From: Aptenodytes patagonicus | Taxonomy: Eukaryota > Chordata > Aves > Sphenisciformes > Spheniscidae | Assembly: GCF_965638725.1 (NCBI RefSeq) | Contig: NC_134951.1 | Location: 5,913,618-5,977,617, forward strand | Direction of reading: 5' to 3' | DNA length: 64,000 bases | Shown: piece after piece, positions 13,990 to 26,807 of the stretch | Layout: every line of letters starts with the position of its first letter | Numbering within the stretch: position 1 is the stretch's first letter | The notes under the pieces: model-generated | Database searches by the model: none | Told to the model about the DNA's origin: nothing | Seen by the model: only the letters and a program-made list of their open reading frames with translations | Program-made: the position numbers and the translations under genes

Positions 13990-14451
13990 GGCAAGCAGAA
14001 TAAGCAGCAGCTGTCATCCTCCATGAGCATCTCTAGACTGCTAGACTGCAAGAGAATCCACCCCTCCTCAAGGTCGTTGGGGGAAAGAGGGGGAAGGAAA
14101 AAGGCAGAAGGACCCAAATCATCCACTTTAATCCCTGGGATCTCTATGATTGTCATGGTGGTCTGGTTTCCTCAGGACACATGACCAATAAATTTCTGCC
14201 ATTATTGAACATTTCCCTTCTTATCAGTGTGGGAAACTGCTGTCTTCCCCAGCATTAATGCTGATGAAGCTCTTATTTTCCTTTCTCAGAAGCTTCTCAC
14301 AATATAAGAACTATGAAATGGGACTTTCTCTTGGCCACACCTCTTCATCCCAGCATGATTTACAACCCATACCCATTCCCTTGTGTATTTTTGCTGTGCA
14401 TCTCTGAGAAGAATCTGTATCTGTCCACAGCCCTTGCTGAAATATAAATTA

Positions 14452-14605
14452 GATATTCCTCACTGGCCTTCTCTTCTCCAAGATGAGCAAATGCAGCTCC
14501 CTTGGCATCTCCACTTATGTCATTAACTCCAGCCCCCCATCATCTTCATGGCCTTCTGCTGGACTTGCTGCAATTTGCAGATATCTTGCTTATAATGTCT
14601 GCGCC
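14452..14605 (-). mobile_element. Old CR1 fragment
   Basis: Minus-strand similarity to the CR1 ORF2 C-terminal region (the SLEKRRL... and VQ(R)RA segments) can be seen in the stretch 'cttctcttctccaagatgagc' followed by 'ttcatggccttctgctggacttgctgcaatttg'. It is heavily mutated with no open frame, so it is an ancient insertion. Confidence 0.65.
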
Positions 14606-17600
14606 AAGTCAACAACACCCATATGGAGAAAGTCCAATGGATAGAGAGAAATTATAAAGTGGTCTAAATACTGTTTAAATTATAAAACATTAAGCTTACA
14701 GCATCCAGGTTAGGTACCTGTAGTGTGCAGTCAACATATGGCCCCAAATTCATGCTGATTTGTAGTGAAGTCAGAGATGGCTGTTGTTCTGTGTGTACTG
14801 AAATGAACAGCAGACGTCACTGGTGCAGGATGAGTACCAGTGGGAGTGAGAGAGCAGTGATTTTAAATGTACTGCATTACTTTTGAGCTTTGGAAGGATC
14901 TGCTTCTTTTGTTTTGGGAATTTTCCTATTGTTCTATAGTGTTCTATTGTTAGAGATCATTCAAATGGTACATTAAAGCTTCTCTTTTTAAAAAATAAGA
15001 TACGCAAGAAAAAGAGTCATTTAGAAAACTCTTTATATGTCTGTCTGAGCAAATCAATCTAGCCGTGAGTTTTCACTTTCAAAGTTGCCTTGAGAGCATG
15101 AAGGTGGAATTCAGCTTACCTGCCCTTGAGCATCTATACAGAGGTGTCTGTGTTCAAGTTAGGTACCTATGTTCCCACTACAGCCAGCAGAGATCGAATC
15201 AATATAGCCAAAATTAATAGCTCTGCAGACTCCATTGATTCACTCAGCACTGTAGCAGGCAGAAGAATACCTGTCTATCTAATGCTTTCCCAAATAATGT
15301 CCAAGCATGGTTCAAGAATCAGCATGGGTCAGAGACCATCCCAATAAGCAATTTTAATGCAGTCGTCCTGTTTGGAGGCTGAGAGGGTCACCAGATGTCG
15401 CAGAGCTAGAGAACAGTCCATGGCATTGATTTATTTGCTACACTTATATATGTATATGTATGTGTATACACATATACATAATTCTGTATGTGTGTACAGA
15501 GAGGGGGACAAGAATAGAGAGACTATGTATGCGTATATATGCAAATATATATGCATACAGTAGATAAAACCTCAGAGCATAGACAGATAAGGCCTTAACT
15601 CCAGCACTTCCATTTAAAAATTTCTGTTTACCTTGTCTTTCTTAAAAACTAAATGTGTGACAGCATAATTTATTTGGCAGCATTTAGGCTCATGTTTGTG
15701 TGTTTACTGTATTTATGTGCTGTGCCTTTCTTCTGGGCTTACTGTGCAAATTCAAAATCTGAAAAGTACTGTTTATTTTATACAATAGGAAAACCCTATG
15801 CTTCTGAACCCAAACTAGCTGTCTGAGAAGAGAAAAATACTGCAAATGGAGCTAGCATATAGCTCACAAGTCTATCAACTAAATTATTGGTGCTTTCTCC
15901 AGACTCTTCTTTCCAGGCTCCATTTGGATTGCCACCAGCGTCCTCATAAGAAATCCATATACCTGCAAGAATCTCAGGTGCTGTGGGAATCAATAAAGAA
16001 TCAACAGTAATTCCTGAGATTTGGCTGGATATTTAAGAAATTACTCATCTGGAAGAGGTGTAACACCAAATGAGTTCCCCTTGACATGTCAAAGCTCATG
16101 GAGATTTATCTTGCTGAAACAATAAACTATTTCTGAGCAGAGCCGTTGCTTCCTAAGATAAGCCACCAGCTATTATGTTGCAGCTGAATGACACAAGGAT
16201 GTGCAACTACCAAAGCATAGAAGAAAGTGTCAAGGACCTCAGAAGAAAATAAGACACTTACCAGTCCTGGCAGATCATGGAGACAGGTGAAGACAGTGAT
16301 TAGTAAAATGGCGAAAGTGTAAAATGCCACCTGTAAATAACTATAAAAATAGTTGGGGTGAATATTTAATATGGGGGGATTTTTCTCTGTTTCTTTGTTT
16401 ACAGATTCTTAAATAACTTTGTTTAAAGTTTTATTTAATTACTCATAAAATGTAAAAAAAATGTAAAATTACACCTTGCTTTACAAAAAAAAGAGAAAAA
16501 GTAAAATAAAAAAATCTAAGTAGAAAGTAGAAAAAATCTAAGTAGAAAAATCAAGATCTTCATTAAAAAGTCAAAATTTTTTGAGTGTTCAGAAGAAACT
16601 GAGATCCTTTACTTTAGTGATCTGTAAGACAGACATCTGTGTCACAGGTCTCTGTAATCAATGGAGCAGTGCAAGCATTTCCAGAATGCAATGCATCTTG
16701 TCTTAAGTTGTTCGAGTGGCTTAAATCATGCTCCATTGACACTTTTTTCAGTCTAATAACTACAGGACATCTATATGCTTAGCTTAGACCAGACATCAGA
16801 CTTTAACATATGAAAACTTTGTTAAAAAATAATCTCACCATTCATACTTTTATATGGTTTTGTTATTCTCTGATATAAAAAAGAAAAATACCATCTGTTT
16901 TGTATAACTCTGATCAATAATAGGCCCTTGTTCTTTTAGAAATGGAGTGAAAACTAATACGAAGAAACATTTGCAACGTAACTGTAACTTATTTCAAGTA
17001 AGGTAATGTTTGGCTTCGTGTGCAGATCTAGGGAATACAAAGAAGCTATTGAACGGTGAGACAATAGCAACTTCTTGAGATTACAAAAAATAATAGAGAG
17101 AGAGAGCCCACCTTTGTCTATATTTTAATTCCCAGATGTACTGTCATGTAGCAGCATTAGGGCATAATGAATCTGCTCTGTTATTTGCTTCTCTGCGGGC
17201 TTTGAGCCAGGGAGTCATTCTGCCTGAGAGACAAAAGACACTCTGTCTGCGCAGAGATCCCTGCATCTTCCCGACACGTTTCCTCATACATTTTGTGAAC
17301 TGTCTTTCCCCTCCCCTCTCCCTCTGTTATGTTAGCTGTGAACTGCAGTGAAAATCTGTCTGACAGACACTTTCGGTACTTGGTCAGCTGTCAGACAAGC
17401 ATGAGGTGAAAGACTTCAAATATGGCATTGGGCTCACAAACACACACACGCACACGCGCATAGAGAGAAACAGCCATCACTGGCTACTGCTCAGGTCCAA
17501 GCAGGAAAACAAAAACAAAACACACAAAAAAACCTCAAGGAATAGAGTGCTCCTATATAAGTCTGAGAACTTGCAAACAAAGAAGGCGTATTTAATGGTT

Positions 17601-18902
17601 TGATTAAAATCAAACACGTAAGACCTAAACTCAAAGGGATGTTTCCTAATCTCTAACTGCAGGGTTATTAACATCTTTTTTCTACACTCAGAACTCATCT
17701 GTGGCAGTATTTACTGGAGGAGATCTCCACTTTGGAAGTTGTTTCCATTAATGCCAATGTCAAGACAAATAATAAGGGAAAAAGACTCGATGAGAAACTT
17801 GTGAATGGATGAATGGCCCAGGCTGACTCATAGAGTACGAACTATAAATCATTCCATCCCAACCCACCTTTATTCGGATACCTACATGGCACCTGGCAAT
17901 GCATTTTCATAAGTCTAGCATGGTTAAGGCCATGCTGTTAGGATGCTGCAACCTTATCACATTAGTCTAAGGTACATTGCGGTGAAGTCACAGTGTTTAT
18001 CTAACATGCTAGGGCTCCAAGTGAAATATCCTCTTTGCGTCTTGTACCGTAACAAAAGGGTGTTGTATTCTCTCACAGCACTAGCTGAACTCTGTCTGTA
18101 AACACAATGCAGCATCCAGGGAAATCAAAGGAAGCATCTCAACTGGGTCCAGTCTGAGATCAGGTCTTGAAAAGCCTTGTTTGTCCAAGAAGATTTGACC
18201 AAATAAAGCGTCTGGGTTGGAGTACTCAAATGCAACAAGAAACTCCTTGATTTTCTTGTGACTGAGAGACCTATTTTAGCTCCACTAGGCTGTATGACTT
18301 TTTTAGTGTAATCTGTAGATCTAAAAAAACAACATGGCCCACATGAATATCTTTAATATTCCAAGGTATCCCTAATGTCTCTGGATGCCTGTAGACAACT
18401 GAATCTTACTGCCAGTGACTACAAGAGTCAGGACATGCAGATCAAGCGTAGACACCTACAATTAGATGTGTAAACTTGAATCCTGCCATAAGCTCACTCC
18501 TAGTCACTGGAGAGACATAGGCACCTGTAGAGGATGGTTCACCCTTTTCTAAGATTGAGAAAAGACATGTCAAAGATAAATTGAAGTGTTTGAATTTTAT
18601 CTTCATTGAGTATGGATTGAGTCCTAAGGCGGACTAAATGCCTAACATTTAGACAGCTGAGTCTCCATTTCTTTCCCTGACCTTAGCTATTCTTGGCTGT
18701 GTAAGATGCCCTGGTATATCTGAGAAAGCCACCCAGGGCTGTCAGTATGACAAAACATCAGTGGGAAGCTCAAACTTTCTGAACCAATAGCTAATGTGAA
18801 GGCAAAATATCTTACAGCTTCTCAAAACAGTGCCAGGCACTGAAGTTGACGTAACTGAATTCAACATCTGAAGGAAAGTGACTGAAGCAGACAGTGGGCT
18901 AT
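14606..18902. other. No gene recognised; AT-rich with TA and CA simple repeats
   Basis: Only short frames occur. Alternating TA/TG sequence at about 15446-15482 and 15530-15557 contains near-palindromes. A CA-rich run lies at 17439-17460 and a GA run at 17094-17106. No gene or mobile element is supported. Confidence 0.5.
15446..15482. repeat. TA/TG-rich imperfect palindrome
   Basis: The stretch around the core TGTATACA reads nearly the same on both strands and could form a hairpin. It is probably a decayed dinucleotide microsatellite. Confidence 0.6.
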
Positions 18903-19483
18903 TGTCATGGTTTAACCCCAGCTGGCAACTAAGCCCCACACAGCCGCTCCCCCCACAGTGGGATGGGGGAGAGAATCGGAAGAGTAAAAGTGAGAAAATT
19001 CGTGGGTTGAGATAAAGACAGTTTAATAGGGAAAGCAAAAGCCCTGTGCGCAAGCAAAGCAAAACAAGGAATTAATTCACTCCTTCCCATCGGCAGGCAG
19101 GTGTTCACCATCTCCAGGAAAGCAGGGCTCCATCACGCATAACGGTGACTTGGGAAGACAAACGCCACCACTCCAAATGTCCCCCCTTTCCTTCTTCTTC
19201 CTCCAGCTTTATATGCTGAGCATGACGTCATATGGTGTGGAGCATCCCTTTGGTCAGTTGGGGTCAGCTGTCCCAGCTGTGTCCCCTCCCAACTTGTTGT
19301 GCACCCCCAGCCTACTCACTGGTGGGGTGGGGTGAGGAGCAGAAAAGGCCTTGACTCTGTGTAAGCACTGCTCAGCAATAAACACCAGTGTGTTATCAAC
19401 ACTCTTTTCAGCACAAATCCAAAACATAACCCCATACTAGCTACTATGAAGAAAATTAGCTCTATCCAGCCAAAACCAGCACA
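18903..19483 (-). mobile_element. Solo LTR, ERV-like avian family (copy 1)
   Basis: On the minus strand the element starts TG...GGTTTTGGCTGGATAGAG and ends AACCATGACA. The flanks GCTAT (18898-18902) and GCTAC (19484-19488) are a 5-bp target duplication with one change. It contains a TATA-like box, a CRE and an ATTAAA signal near a CTGTCTTTATCTCAACCCA segment. No gag, pol or env is attached, so it is a solo LTR left by LTR-LTR recombination. The 5-bp duplication fits ERVL-type or class I elements; the exact family cannot be named without a search. Confidence 0.85.
19207..19230 (-). promoter_or_regulatory. LTR promoter: CRE palindrome and TATA box
   Basis: A perfect CRE palindrome TGACGTCA (19223-19230) lies next to CATATAAAG on the minus strand (19207-19215), the arrangement of an LTR U3 promoter. 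The + strand LTR at 55230 has the same CRE. The copies at 23689 and 42560 carry the changed GACGTCCC instead. Confidence 0.6.
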
Positions 19484-19508
19484 GCTACATTCAGCTGCCC
19501 AAACTTTG

Positions 19509-20455
19509 TCTTGTTTAATATCTTTATCACTGATCTGGATGAGGGGATTGAGTGCACCCTCAGTAAGTTTGCAGACGACACCAAGTTGGGCGGGAGTGTT
19601 GATCTGCTCGAGGGTAGGAAGGCTCTGCAGAGGGACCTGGACAGGCTGGATCGATGGGCCCAGGCCAACTGTATGAGGTTCAACAAGGACAAGTGCCGGG
19701 TCCTGCACTTCGGCCACAACAACCCCATGCAGTGCTACAGGCTTGGGGAAGAGTGGCTGGAAAGCTGCCTGTCAGAAAAGGACCTGGGGGCGCTGGTCCA
19801 CAGCCGGCTGAACATGAGCCGGCAGTGTGCCCAGGCGGCCAAGAAGGCCAATGGCATCCTGGCCTGTATCAGAAATAGTGTGGCCAGCAGGAGCAGGGAA
19901 GTGATCGTGCCCCTGTACTCGGCACTGGTGAGGCCGCACAGGCTCGAATACTGTGTTCAGTTTTGGGCCCCTCACTCCAAGAAAGACATTGAGGTGCTGG
20001 AGCATGTCCAGAGAAGGGCAACGAGGCTGGTGAGGGGTCTGGAGAACAAGTCTTCTGAGGAGTGGCTGAGGGAACTGGGGTTGTTTAGTCTGGAGAAAAG
20101 GAGGCTGAGGGGAGACCTCATCGCTCTCTACAGCTACCTGAAAGGAGGTTGTAGTGAGGTGGGGGTCGGTCTCTTCTCCCAAGTAACCAGCGATAGGACA
20201 AGAGGAAATGGCCTCAAGTTGCACCAGGGGAGGTTTAGATTGGACGTGAGGAAAAATGTCTTTACTGAAAGAGTGGTTAAGCATTGGACCAGGCTGCCCA
20301 GGGAAGTGGTTGAGTCCCCATCCCTGGAAGTATTTAAAAGACGTGTAGATGCGGCGCTTAGAGACATGGTTTAGTGGGCATGGTGGTGTTGGGTCGACGG
20401 CTGAACTTGATGATCTTAGAGGTCTTTTCCAACCTCAACAATTCTATCATTTTAG
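19509..20455 (+). mobile_element. CR1 retrotransposon, 5'-truncated
   Basis: An open frame 19511-20374 (287 residues) covers CR1 ORF2 from [11 protein letters not shown] through the FADD box to the C-terminus ([13 protein letters not shown]). The 3' UTR and a decayed octamer tail follow to about 20455. It is very close to the copies at 3, 47354 and 54058, so it belongs to the younger subfamily. The RT domain is truncated at its N-terminus and could not be active. It begins only about 25 bp after the solo LTR. Confidence 0.95.
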
Positions 20456-23400
20456 AAGCCATGCAGGTATGACAGACAACTCCTGGGATATCCCCAGAGT
20501 TCTGAAGCATAGCTGAGGCCAGGCAAGATAATTCAACGATGCCTGAAACAATAGGAATGTGATTCATTTGCCTACATATAGACATTTAGATTTATTTTAA
20601 GTACAGCAGGATGTCCTACCTAGCCTCCATCTGACACTCCAGAAGGATAGTCTCCCATAAGTGCTGTGTAATACCTGTCAGTACCATGCATATGTCTCAA
20701 ATACGCTACAGCAAAATTGGCATCAGACATCCATGTTTCAGCAACAAAATCCCCTCTTCTATGTCTGCACTTCAAAATTCCCTGAGCGTGGGGAGATCCA
20801 ACCCTGCAAGTCATCACACACCTAGTACAGAACTGCAAGTATCAGCCAGCTAAGGCACAGAGCAATATAGTTACATCTTTGCAGTGTGGTGTGCAATCCA
20901 AGGCAGATAACCCTCATCCCCAGGCAGCGCTCATGTCTCCATGAATGGAGACATTTGTTCATTCTTGCAAATAATGCAAGCTTCCTCGCCTTTGTCTACA
21001 CTTGCTACTGAGGACGTTTCCAAAGATGACTCTCAGAACCTTTTGGTGGATGTACAGCATATGAGTAAGATCTGCAGCATGCAGATCTCTCTTAATGACA
21101 TTTTTTGTAAGAGAAGGAGAAAGGAAGGGCTGGCTTTGTGTACGGAAATTAAGTTCCATTTGTGATCGAGCCACAAACTTCCTGAATTTGACAAGCAACT
21201 GTTTTCCTCTTGTTTCCTCCTATCGTATCCTGCAATTAGTATTACTTCCCCTTTTCTGAAATAACTTGGGTGGACACATTCATTGATGCTTATCAAATAA
21301 GTCCAGAAGCATCTACTCTACTACTAACAATCACAGTTACCTCCTGACAATATTGAACTTTTGCACTTCTCTTCAACCCCTTTGGTCCTCTTTTTCTTTC
21401 TGATGGGCACTAAAAATTCCCTCTTAACCTTCACAAATTCAGCCTTCATCTAATGACAACCAGTTCACTTTCTCTTCCACATTTTGGCATTCGGCATTCT
21501 CTTCCCCTTGCCCTGACTCTGACTGAATTCTGCCTTTTCTTAATCTGTCTTCCTCAGCATGAGAAACCATAGAAAATCACACACAAACCAGAGAGAAGCT
21601 ATAGAAATTCCCTGTAAAGAGAAGAAAAGAACAGGAAAGACTAACTCTCCAGAGGTGTGCACCAGCTTTGAATATGCTATTTCCTTCTTTCACCCATTTC
21701 CCTCAGCTTCTGCTACACTTGTTTATCCTAACAATGAGGCTAACTTTTAGTATCTCTTTCATTAATTAGTTAAATAAAAATAATTTTTAAAAAGGAAGAA
21801 TTAAAGAGTGTATTAAACTTCAATATGGCCATCCAATAATCATAAGATAAACAGGTACTTCTAGGACACGGTATGATTTTGTTTAGATGTTAACTTCAGG
21901 ATGAAATGAAACATGTCCCAAAGATGCCTGTTAATTTCCAAAGTCTATGAAAGGAGCTTTGCTCAAATGTAGATGCCTGTGTTTAATTAAATGAATTCTA
22001 TTTCAGGTACCTAAATGACCTGGAGAACGTGGTCTTAATGGTCTTCGTAATATTCTTTTCTTCAGAACTCTTCATAATCTTTCCTAGTAAATCTTGGTTT
22101 TAAATGAATTCAAAGGGGATGTGACTATATAAGCCACTAATGCAGGAGATGGTCACAGCTGTAATGTTGTATAGACTGCAAATACTTCTTAAAAAGAAGC
22201 AAAATGAATGACTCAGTAGCATTGTCTATATTTCTTTCTTGTAGAGCAATCACGCTTGACTTAGTTTTGGCATAGCAGTTTTTTAGATGTGCAGGTTCAT
22301 AGATAAAGTTTCCTGTATTGCGTATGTCTATTAACATAGAATACCTGAAAAAAAAGGTTCAGCTTTCATTGCCTTTATATGCATAGGATTTAGTGTGGTG
22401 ATGGAGACAATATTACTTCAGAAGCCATTTGGAATCATGTACAGGTACTTGAAAGCAGGATATGTTTTTAACCTGTAGAAGGAAAAGAAGTACATTATTC
22501 ATAGAAATAATTATTAAGGTTTCTGACCTCGGTAAATTTGTGCCTGAACATTGCCTGCTCATGGTATTAAGACAAGGCCTTTTAGTGGGAGGCAGTTCAA
22601 AAAGATTTTGGGCTTTTCCCTTTCTGTGAAAGGCCACAAGGTGTAATTCTTCACTGCCATTAACGAGGGCCTACGTGTGTTCACAGAGATGTTGAAAAAG
22701 TCCACAGAAGCTCTTTTGGCTCTTGGAGCCCTCTTTTTCTCCTATATGTTGATGAAGGACACAACAAAGAGCAAATAAGATGTTGGGATTCAGGTTTGAG
22801 TGGACACCCTCGCTTCGGCCATAAGAGGAGATGTGACACTTTAGGTCTCGGGTCCTTTCATGTGATAACCTGTATACCACCACAGCCAGTGAAACAATGA
22901 CTGAATTTCCAACCAAGTTGTCTTGAGTCAGCCCAAAAGACCTGAAGATTTGCTCTGATTTGCAATGCTTGGGGAACCACAGGTGCTGGAGGAAAATGCA
23001 TTTGCCCTGTGAGCACAACTCTCCTTGCCCAGTGGATTTTCTCCTCTACTCTGAGTCATGGAGAGATAAATAAATACATACAGGGATATAGAAAAACAGA
23101 AATACAATTTTACAACAAAATTTTCTTCCACTCAGATTCCTTGATAGAATTAATCTTTAATTCCAAGTTTACTTTCTTAATAAAGTACATTATTAGTCTT
23201 AAACACAAGACACATTTCTATAATGGACTCTTGCTTTAGACCGCCTCAGGGTTTGATCAGGCTAAAGGCTAGACTGTACCTTAAAAATCCCTTTGGGAAG
23301 AAGCGAAATGAGAGCTCCACTAGTCCAGCGCAGCATTCAGTGAAAATACTGAATTTTGGAACATACCCTTGGACGTACTGTTTCCTTAAATGGTCCATGT

Positions 23401-23688
23401 TCAATAATATATATATATTGGACATTTAAAAAAATCCACAGAATGCTCCTTTTCTATTATCTTTTCAAGGCCCAAAATAGTTATCACAGATGTTCCCTTC
23501 CATAACATCTAACATGTTCTTCTTGACATTTTTTAATCAGAATTGATAACAGCAGGTATGTTGGGAATTAACTGTACCGAAGATCTAAATGAGGCCTTAT
23601 AGAAAAGCATGGTATGGTACAAGGATATTGTTATACAACCTTGCTATACTGCTAAAATAGTGGCAAGCAACATCTCACCCTGAACATG
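20456..23688. other. No gene recognised
   Basis: Unique AT-rich sequence. The longest frame is 115 codons (minus, 22671-23018), without recognisable motifs. No RNA gene or repeat is seen except short AT runs near 23408. Confidence 0.5.
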
Positions 23689-24234
23689 TGTCGTGGTTTA
23701 ACTTCAGTCGGCAACTAAGCACCACGCAGCCGCTCGCTCACTCCCCCCCACCCGGTGGGATGGGGGAGAGAATTGGAAGAGCACAAGTTAGAAAAACTCG
23801 TGGGTTGAGATAAAAACAGTTTAATAATTGAAATAAAATGATAATAATAATAATATGATGATAATAATAATAATAATACACAAAGCAAGTGATGCACAGT
23901 ACAATTGCTCACCACCCGCCGACCAATGCCCAGCCAGTCCCCGAGCAGCGGCCCCCCCGGCCAGCTTTCCCCAGTTTATGTACTGAGCATGACGTCCCAT
24001 GGTATGGAATGTCCCTTTGGCCAGTTTGGCTGTGCCCCCTCCCAGCTTCTTGTGCACCTCCAGCCTTCTCAGTCGGTAGAGCATGGGAAGCTGAAAAGTC
24101 CTTGGCTAGTGTAAGCATTACCTAGCAACAACTAAAACATCGGTGCGTTATCAACTTTGTTCTCATCCTAAATCCAAAACACTGTACCAGCTACTAGAAA
24201 AGAAATTAACTCTATCCCTGCCGAAACCAGGACA
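23689..24234 (-). mobile_element. Solo LTR, same family (copy 2), with TAA-repeat insert
   Basis: Termini are TGTCGTGGTTT...ACCAGGACA. The flanks ACATG (23684-23688) and ATATG (24235-24239) are a one-mismatch 5-bp target duplication. An AT-rich block of TAA/TGA units at about 23826-23880 replaces the usual 'gtaaagcaaaagcc' segment next to the TTTAAT signal. The TATA segment is decayed ('agtttatgtactg'). No internal viral region is present. Confidence 0.85.
23826..23880. repeat. TAA-rich microsatellite inside LTR copy 2
   Basis: Runs of AAT/TAA units with two TGATG interruptions sit where other LTR copies carry non-repetitive sequence. It expanded or was inserted after integration. Confidence 0.8.
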
Positions 24235-24309
24235 ATATGGAAACACTTCTTTCAGATAAATGATGGAAATTTAGCTTCATTTGTAGTTGCATTTTTCTGT
24301 GTGACTGCC

Positions 24310-24396
24310 TGTTGTGGTTTAACCTCAGCCGGCAGCTGAGCACCACTGTACCAGCTACTAGGAAGAAAATTAACTCTATCCCAGCCAAAACCAGGA
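24310..24396 (-). mobile_element. Internally deleted LTR of the same family (copy 3)
   Basis: Only the two ends of the LTR remain: TGTTGTGGTTTAACCTCAGC...GCACCAC is joined directly to TGTACCAGCTACTAGG...AACCAGGA. About 0.5 kb of the centre is missing compared with copy 4. The join falls at a short CAC/CAGCAC similarity, as expected for a microhomology deletion. It lies only 75 bp from copy 2, in the same orientation. Confidence 0.8.
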
Positions 24397-26807
24397 GTAG
24401 ATCCTTGAAACATAAACCTTCTAAATAACTGCACTGTTGCTAAATGCATTTGCTATGGCAGAAGTCTGAAGTTACTGAATAAAGGAGTTGTTTTAACCTT
24501 CTTCTAAGTCATGCTGACTTAGAGTTACTGGCTTTAGTACTCTGGGAAAAGCTACAGAAGAGCCTGGGTTTTGTGGTCTGTATGCAGAAGTTAGGGATGG
24601 AGAGGGAAGAAAGAGCCATTGACTCTTGAAAGGACCGATATCGTCTTTAGGATGGAAGCATTGCGCCTCAGTGACTGACTTTGCAACCAGTCTGTTCCTA
24701 GAGATACTCAGTGGAGCCTTCAGGTTGCTGTTTTCCAAAGGTTGTGCTCAATGGCACAATCTTTCCATCAGTTTACCGGTAAAACTGAGGCCTTGGGAAA
24801 CACAAAAGTGAGGTAGAAATAAAAGCTAAGGCATCAAGTTTCTTTCAGAATTTTTAATATAGTTCGGAATCTCAATAATGGAGCCAAAATATTTACCAAG
24901 CATGTGATCTGAGGTTACACTGTTCACAAAGGCATTGCCTCCCTGAGATAAATGCAGATAATACATAGAAAAGAGCACACTTCTGTTCAGGGTAATAAAA
25001 AAATAATATGCTCGAATAATTGAGAACATTTTCGTGATATGGAGCATGAGAAAAGAATGTGGCCGATTATGTCTAAAATACCAGTGGGAAAGCTGCCAGA
25101 AAGCCTCTTTGGCCTTTAAAAGCAATGCATTTATTGACTGTTCCATTTGCGTAACAGGCATGAAACTCCAGATGAGCGTTTGGGCTTTCAGTTTGTGGCG
25201 GGAAGAAAATGAGACAGCTCCACCCATTTATAATGCAGGACTGCTGAACAGAAGTGATTTTATGGTTGGGAAGGTGAAATTACTCTCTCAAATGTTTTGA
25301 CATCTCTAATTCAGGTGTCTGTTTTAATCACTGAACTGGGATGTCACCCAAGGTTGGTCCCTAAGTAGGATGAACCCGGAAGTTACCCGCCACTTTAAAG
25401 ATTGAAATTGAATTTTTAGATTGATAAATTTAGCTGAGATGAATCCTAATCTGTAATAACAATTATTTTTTCCTCCACTGGAAAAAATCTAATTCTTTCT
25501 ACATCTAATTCTCATCTAATTCTTTCTACAGTCACAAAGTGGAGCAAACCCAGGAACATCTAGATACTTGCAAACTGCCTCCCACATACAGGAATATTTT
25601 GGCAGAGTAGGGTTTCGGATGCTTTTGTGCCATCTAAACTAGGTCAGGCTCTCTTTGTAGCCAACAGGAACAGAACAATACTTTCAGAAGGTAATTTACT
25701 TAAGATAGGTGTCTAAGATAGGAAAAGACAAAGGTGTCTCATACTCTCTGTTGACTATTGAGAGACTCCAGACATCTATTTTGAGCTAGATATGCATCAT
25801 CTGGACATCTAAAGACAGGTGAGAGGAATCTGAAGTACAGTTCTTTATAGAGTTTATTAGTTCTTTTTGTTCTTACTGTGATAGCCTCTGGGACCCTGTT
25901 CTGGACTAAGAAACCATTTTAGAAGATTCTGTACAAATGAGAACAAATGGATGTTTTTCCTCCTAGAGGGTGTATATTTAGCTACCAGACAAGACAGAAG
26001 AGGGATACAGATAAACAGGGATAATAAATGGAGATAATAAGGGCAAAATAAAATGGTTTTGACCTATTTGTAAGACAATATCTACAGCCTAGGGCTGCCT
26101 TACTGCAGTGAAATATTTTGTAGGTATCAAAGCAAAGAAGAGATTACATGGAAGATTCAGAGGTAGCTCTGCAGATGTTTGCTGACTGCTTTTCCATAAC
26201 AAAACTAAAGATGCTGAAAATTTACTAACTAAAAGGTAGAAGTCAGCATCAGGGACTGAGGAAGTCAAGGTCAGAATCTGAAGAGTGGGTGAAAGAAGAA
26301 TGTCAGGAGACAGAGAGGGGCTCTACGTATCTGAAAAGTGGAAACAAGTAGCTTATGGCTGATGAGATGGAATTGGCATGAAAATTTTAAGAAAGATAAG
26401 GAATTGTATTTATATGAGCAATGCCAGGCATACAGACCCATTATAAATGCCTGAGATTTAACGTGATTTATTATAGAAGTGAGGCTTAGATAATCGTGTT
26501 TTCTGTGTGCATGACCACTTTGCTTCCTCAGTGGATGTGATTTATTTCATCAACCTTTAGACATCTTCAGTATAGAAGTCTACAGCTGAGTTAGTTGCTC
26601 TAGGCTTTATTTAGAGAAAATGAAGTAGAACAGACATTTGTAGGCTTTTGTGGATATAATCTATTTTAGATAAGTAATACAGGATGAAATGATTCACATC
26701 CTGGAAGTGTCCATTTTTCTCCATATGCTATCTAGGGAGATGTGCCTGAGTAGCTTCAATGACATCGAAGAAGTTAATTTCCCAAATTTAATGAAAATGA
26801 CCAGCTA
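24397..26807. other. No gene recognised
   Basis: Unique sequence with short frames only. A small imperfect tandem (TCTAATTCTTTCTACA repeated) is at about 25487-25531. Confidence 0.5.

Larger units (their letters stand above)
5958..14451. other. No gene recognised; long unique stretch
   Basis: Apart from the GGGAA microsatellite at 6168, about 8.5 kb show no protein family, no RNA gene and no clear mobile element. The longest frame (9321-9755, 144 codons) has no recognisable motif or plausible exon structure. A slightly richer stretch at about 10730-11260 holds short frames on both strands, also unrecognised. Confidence 0.5.

Noticed and set aside
18929..19111. Short minus-strand frames across the LTR
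   Set aside because: They lie in LTR sequence, and the same frames recur in the other LTR copies. They are not genes.
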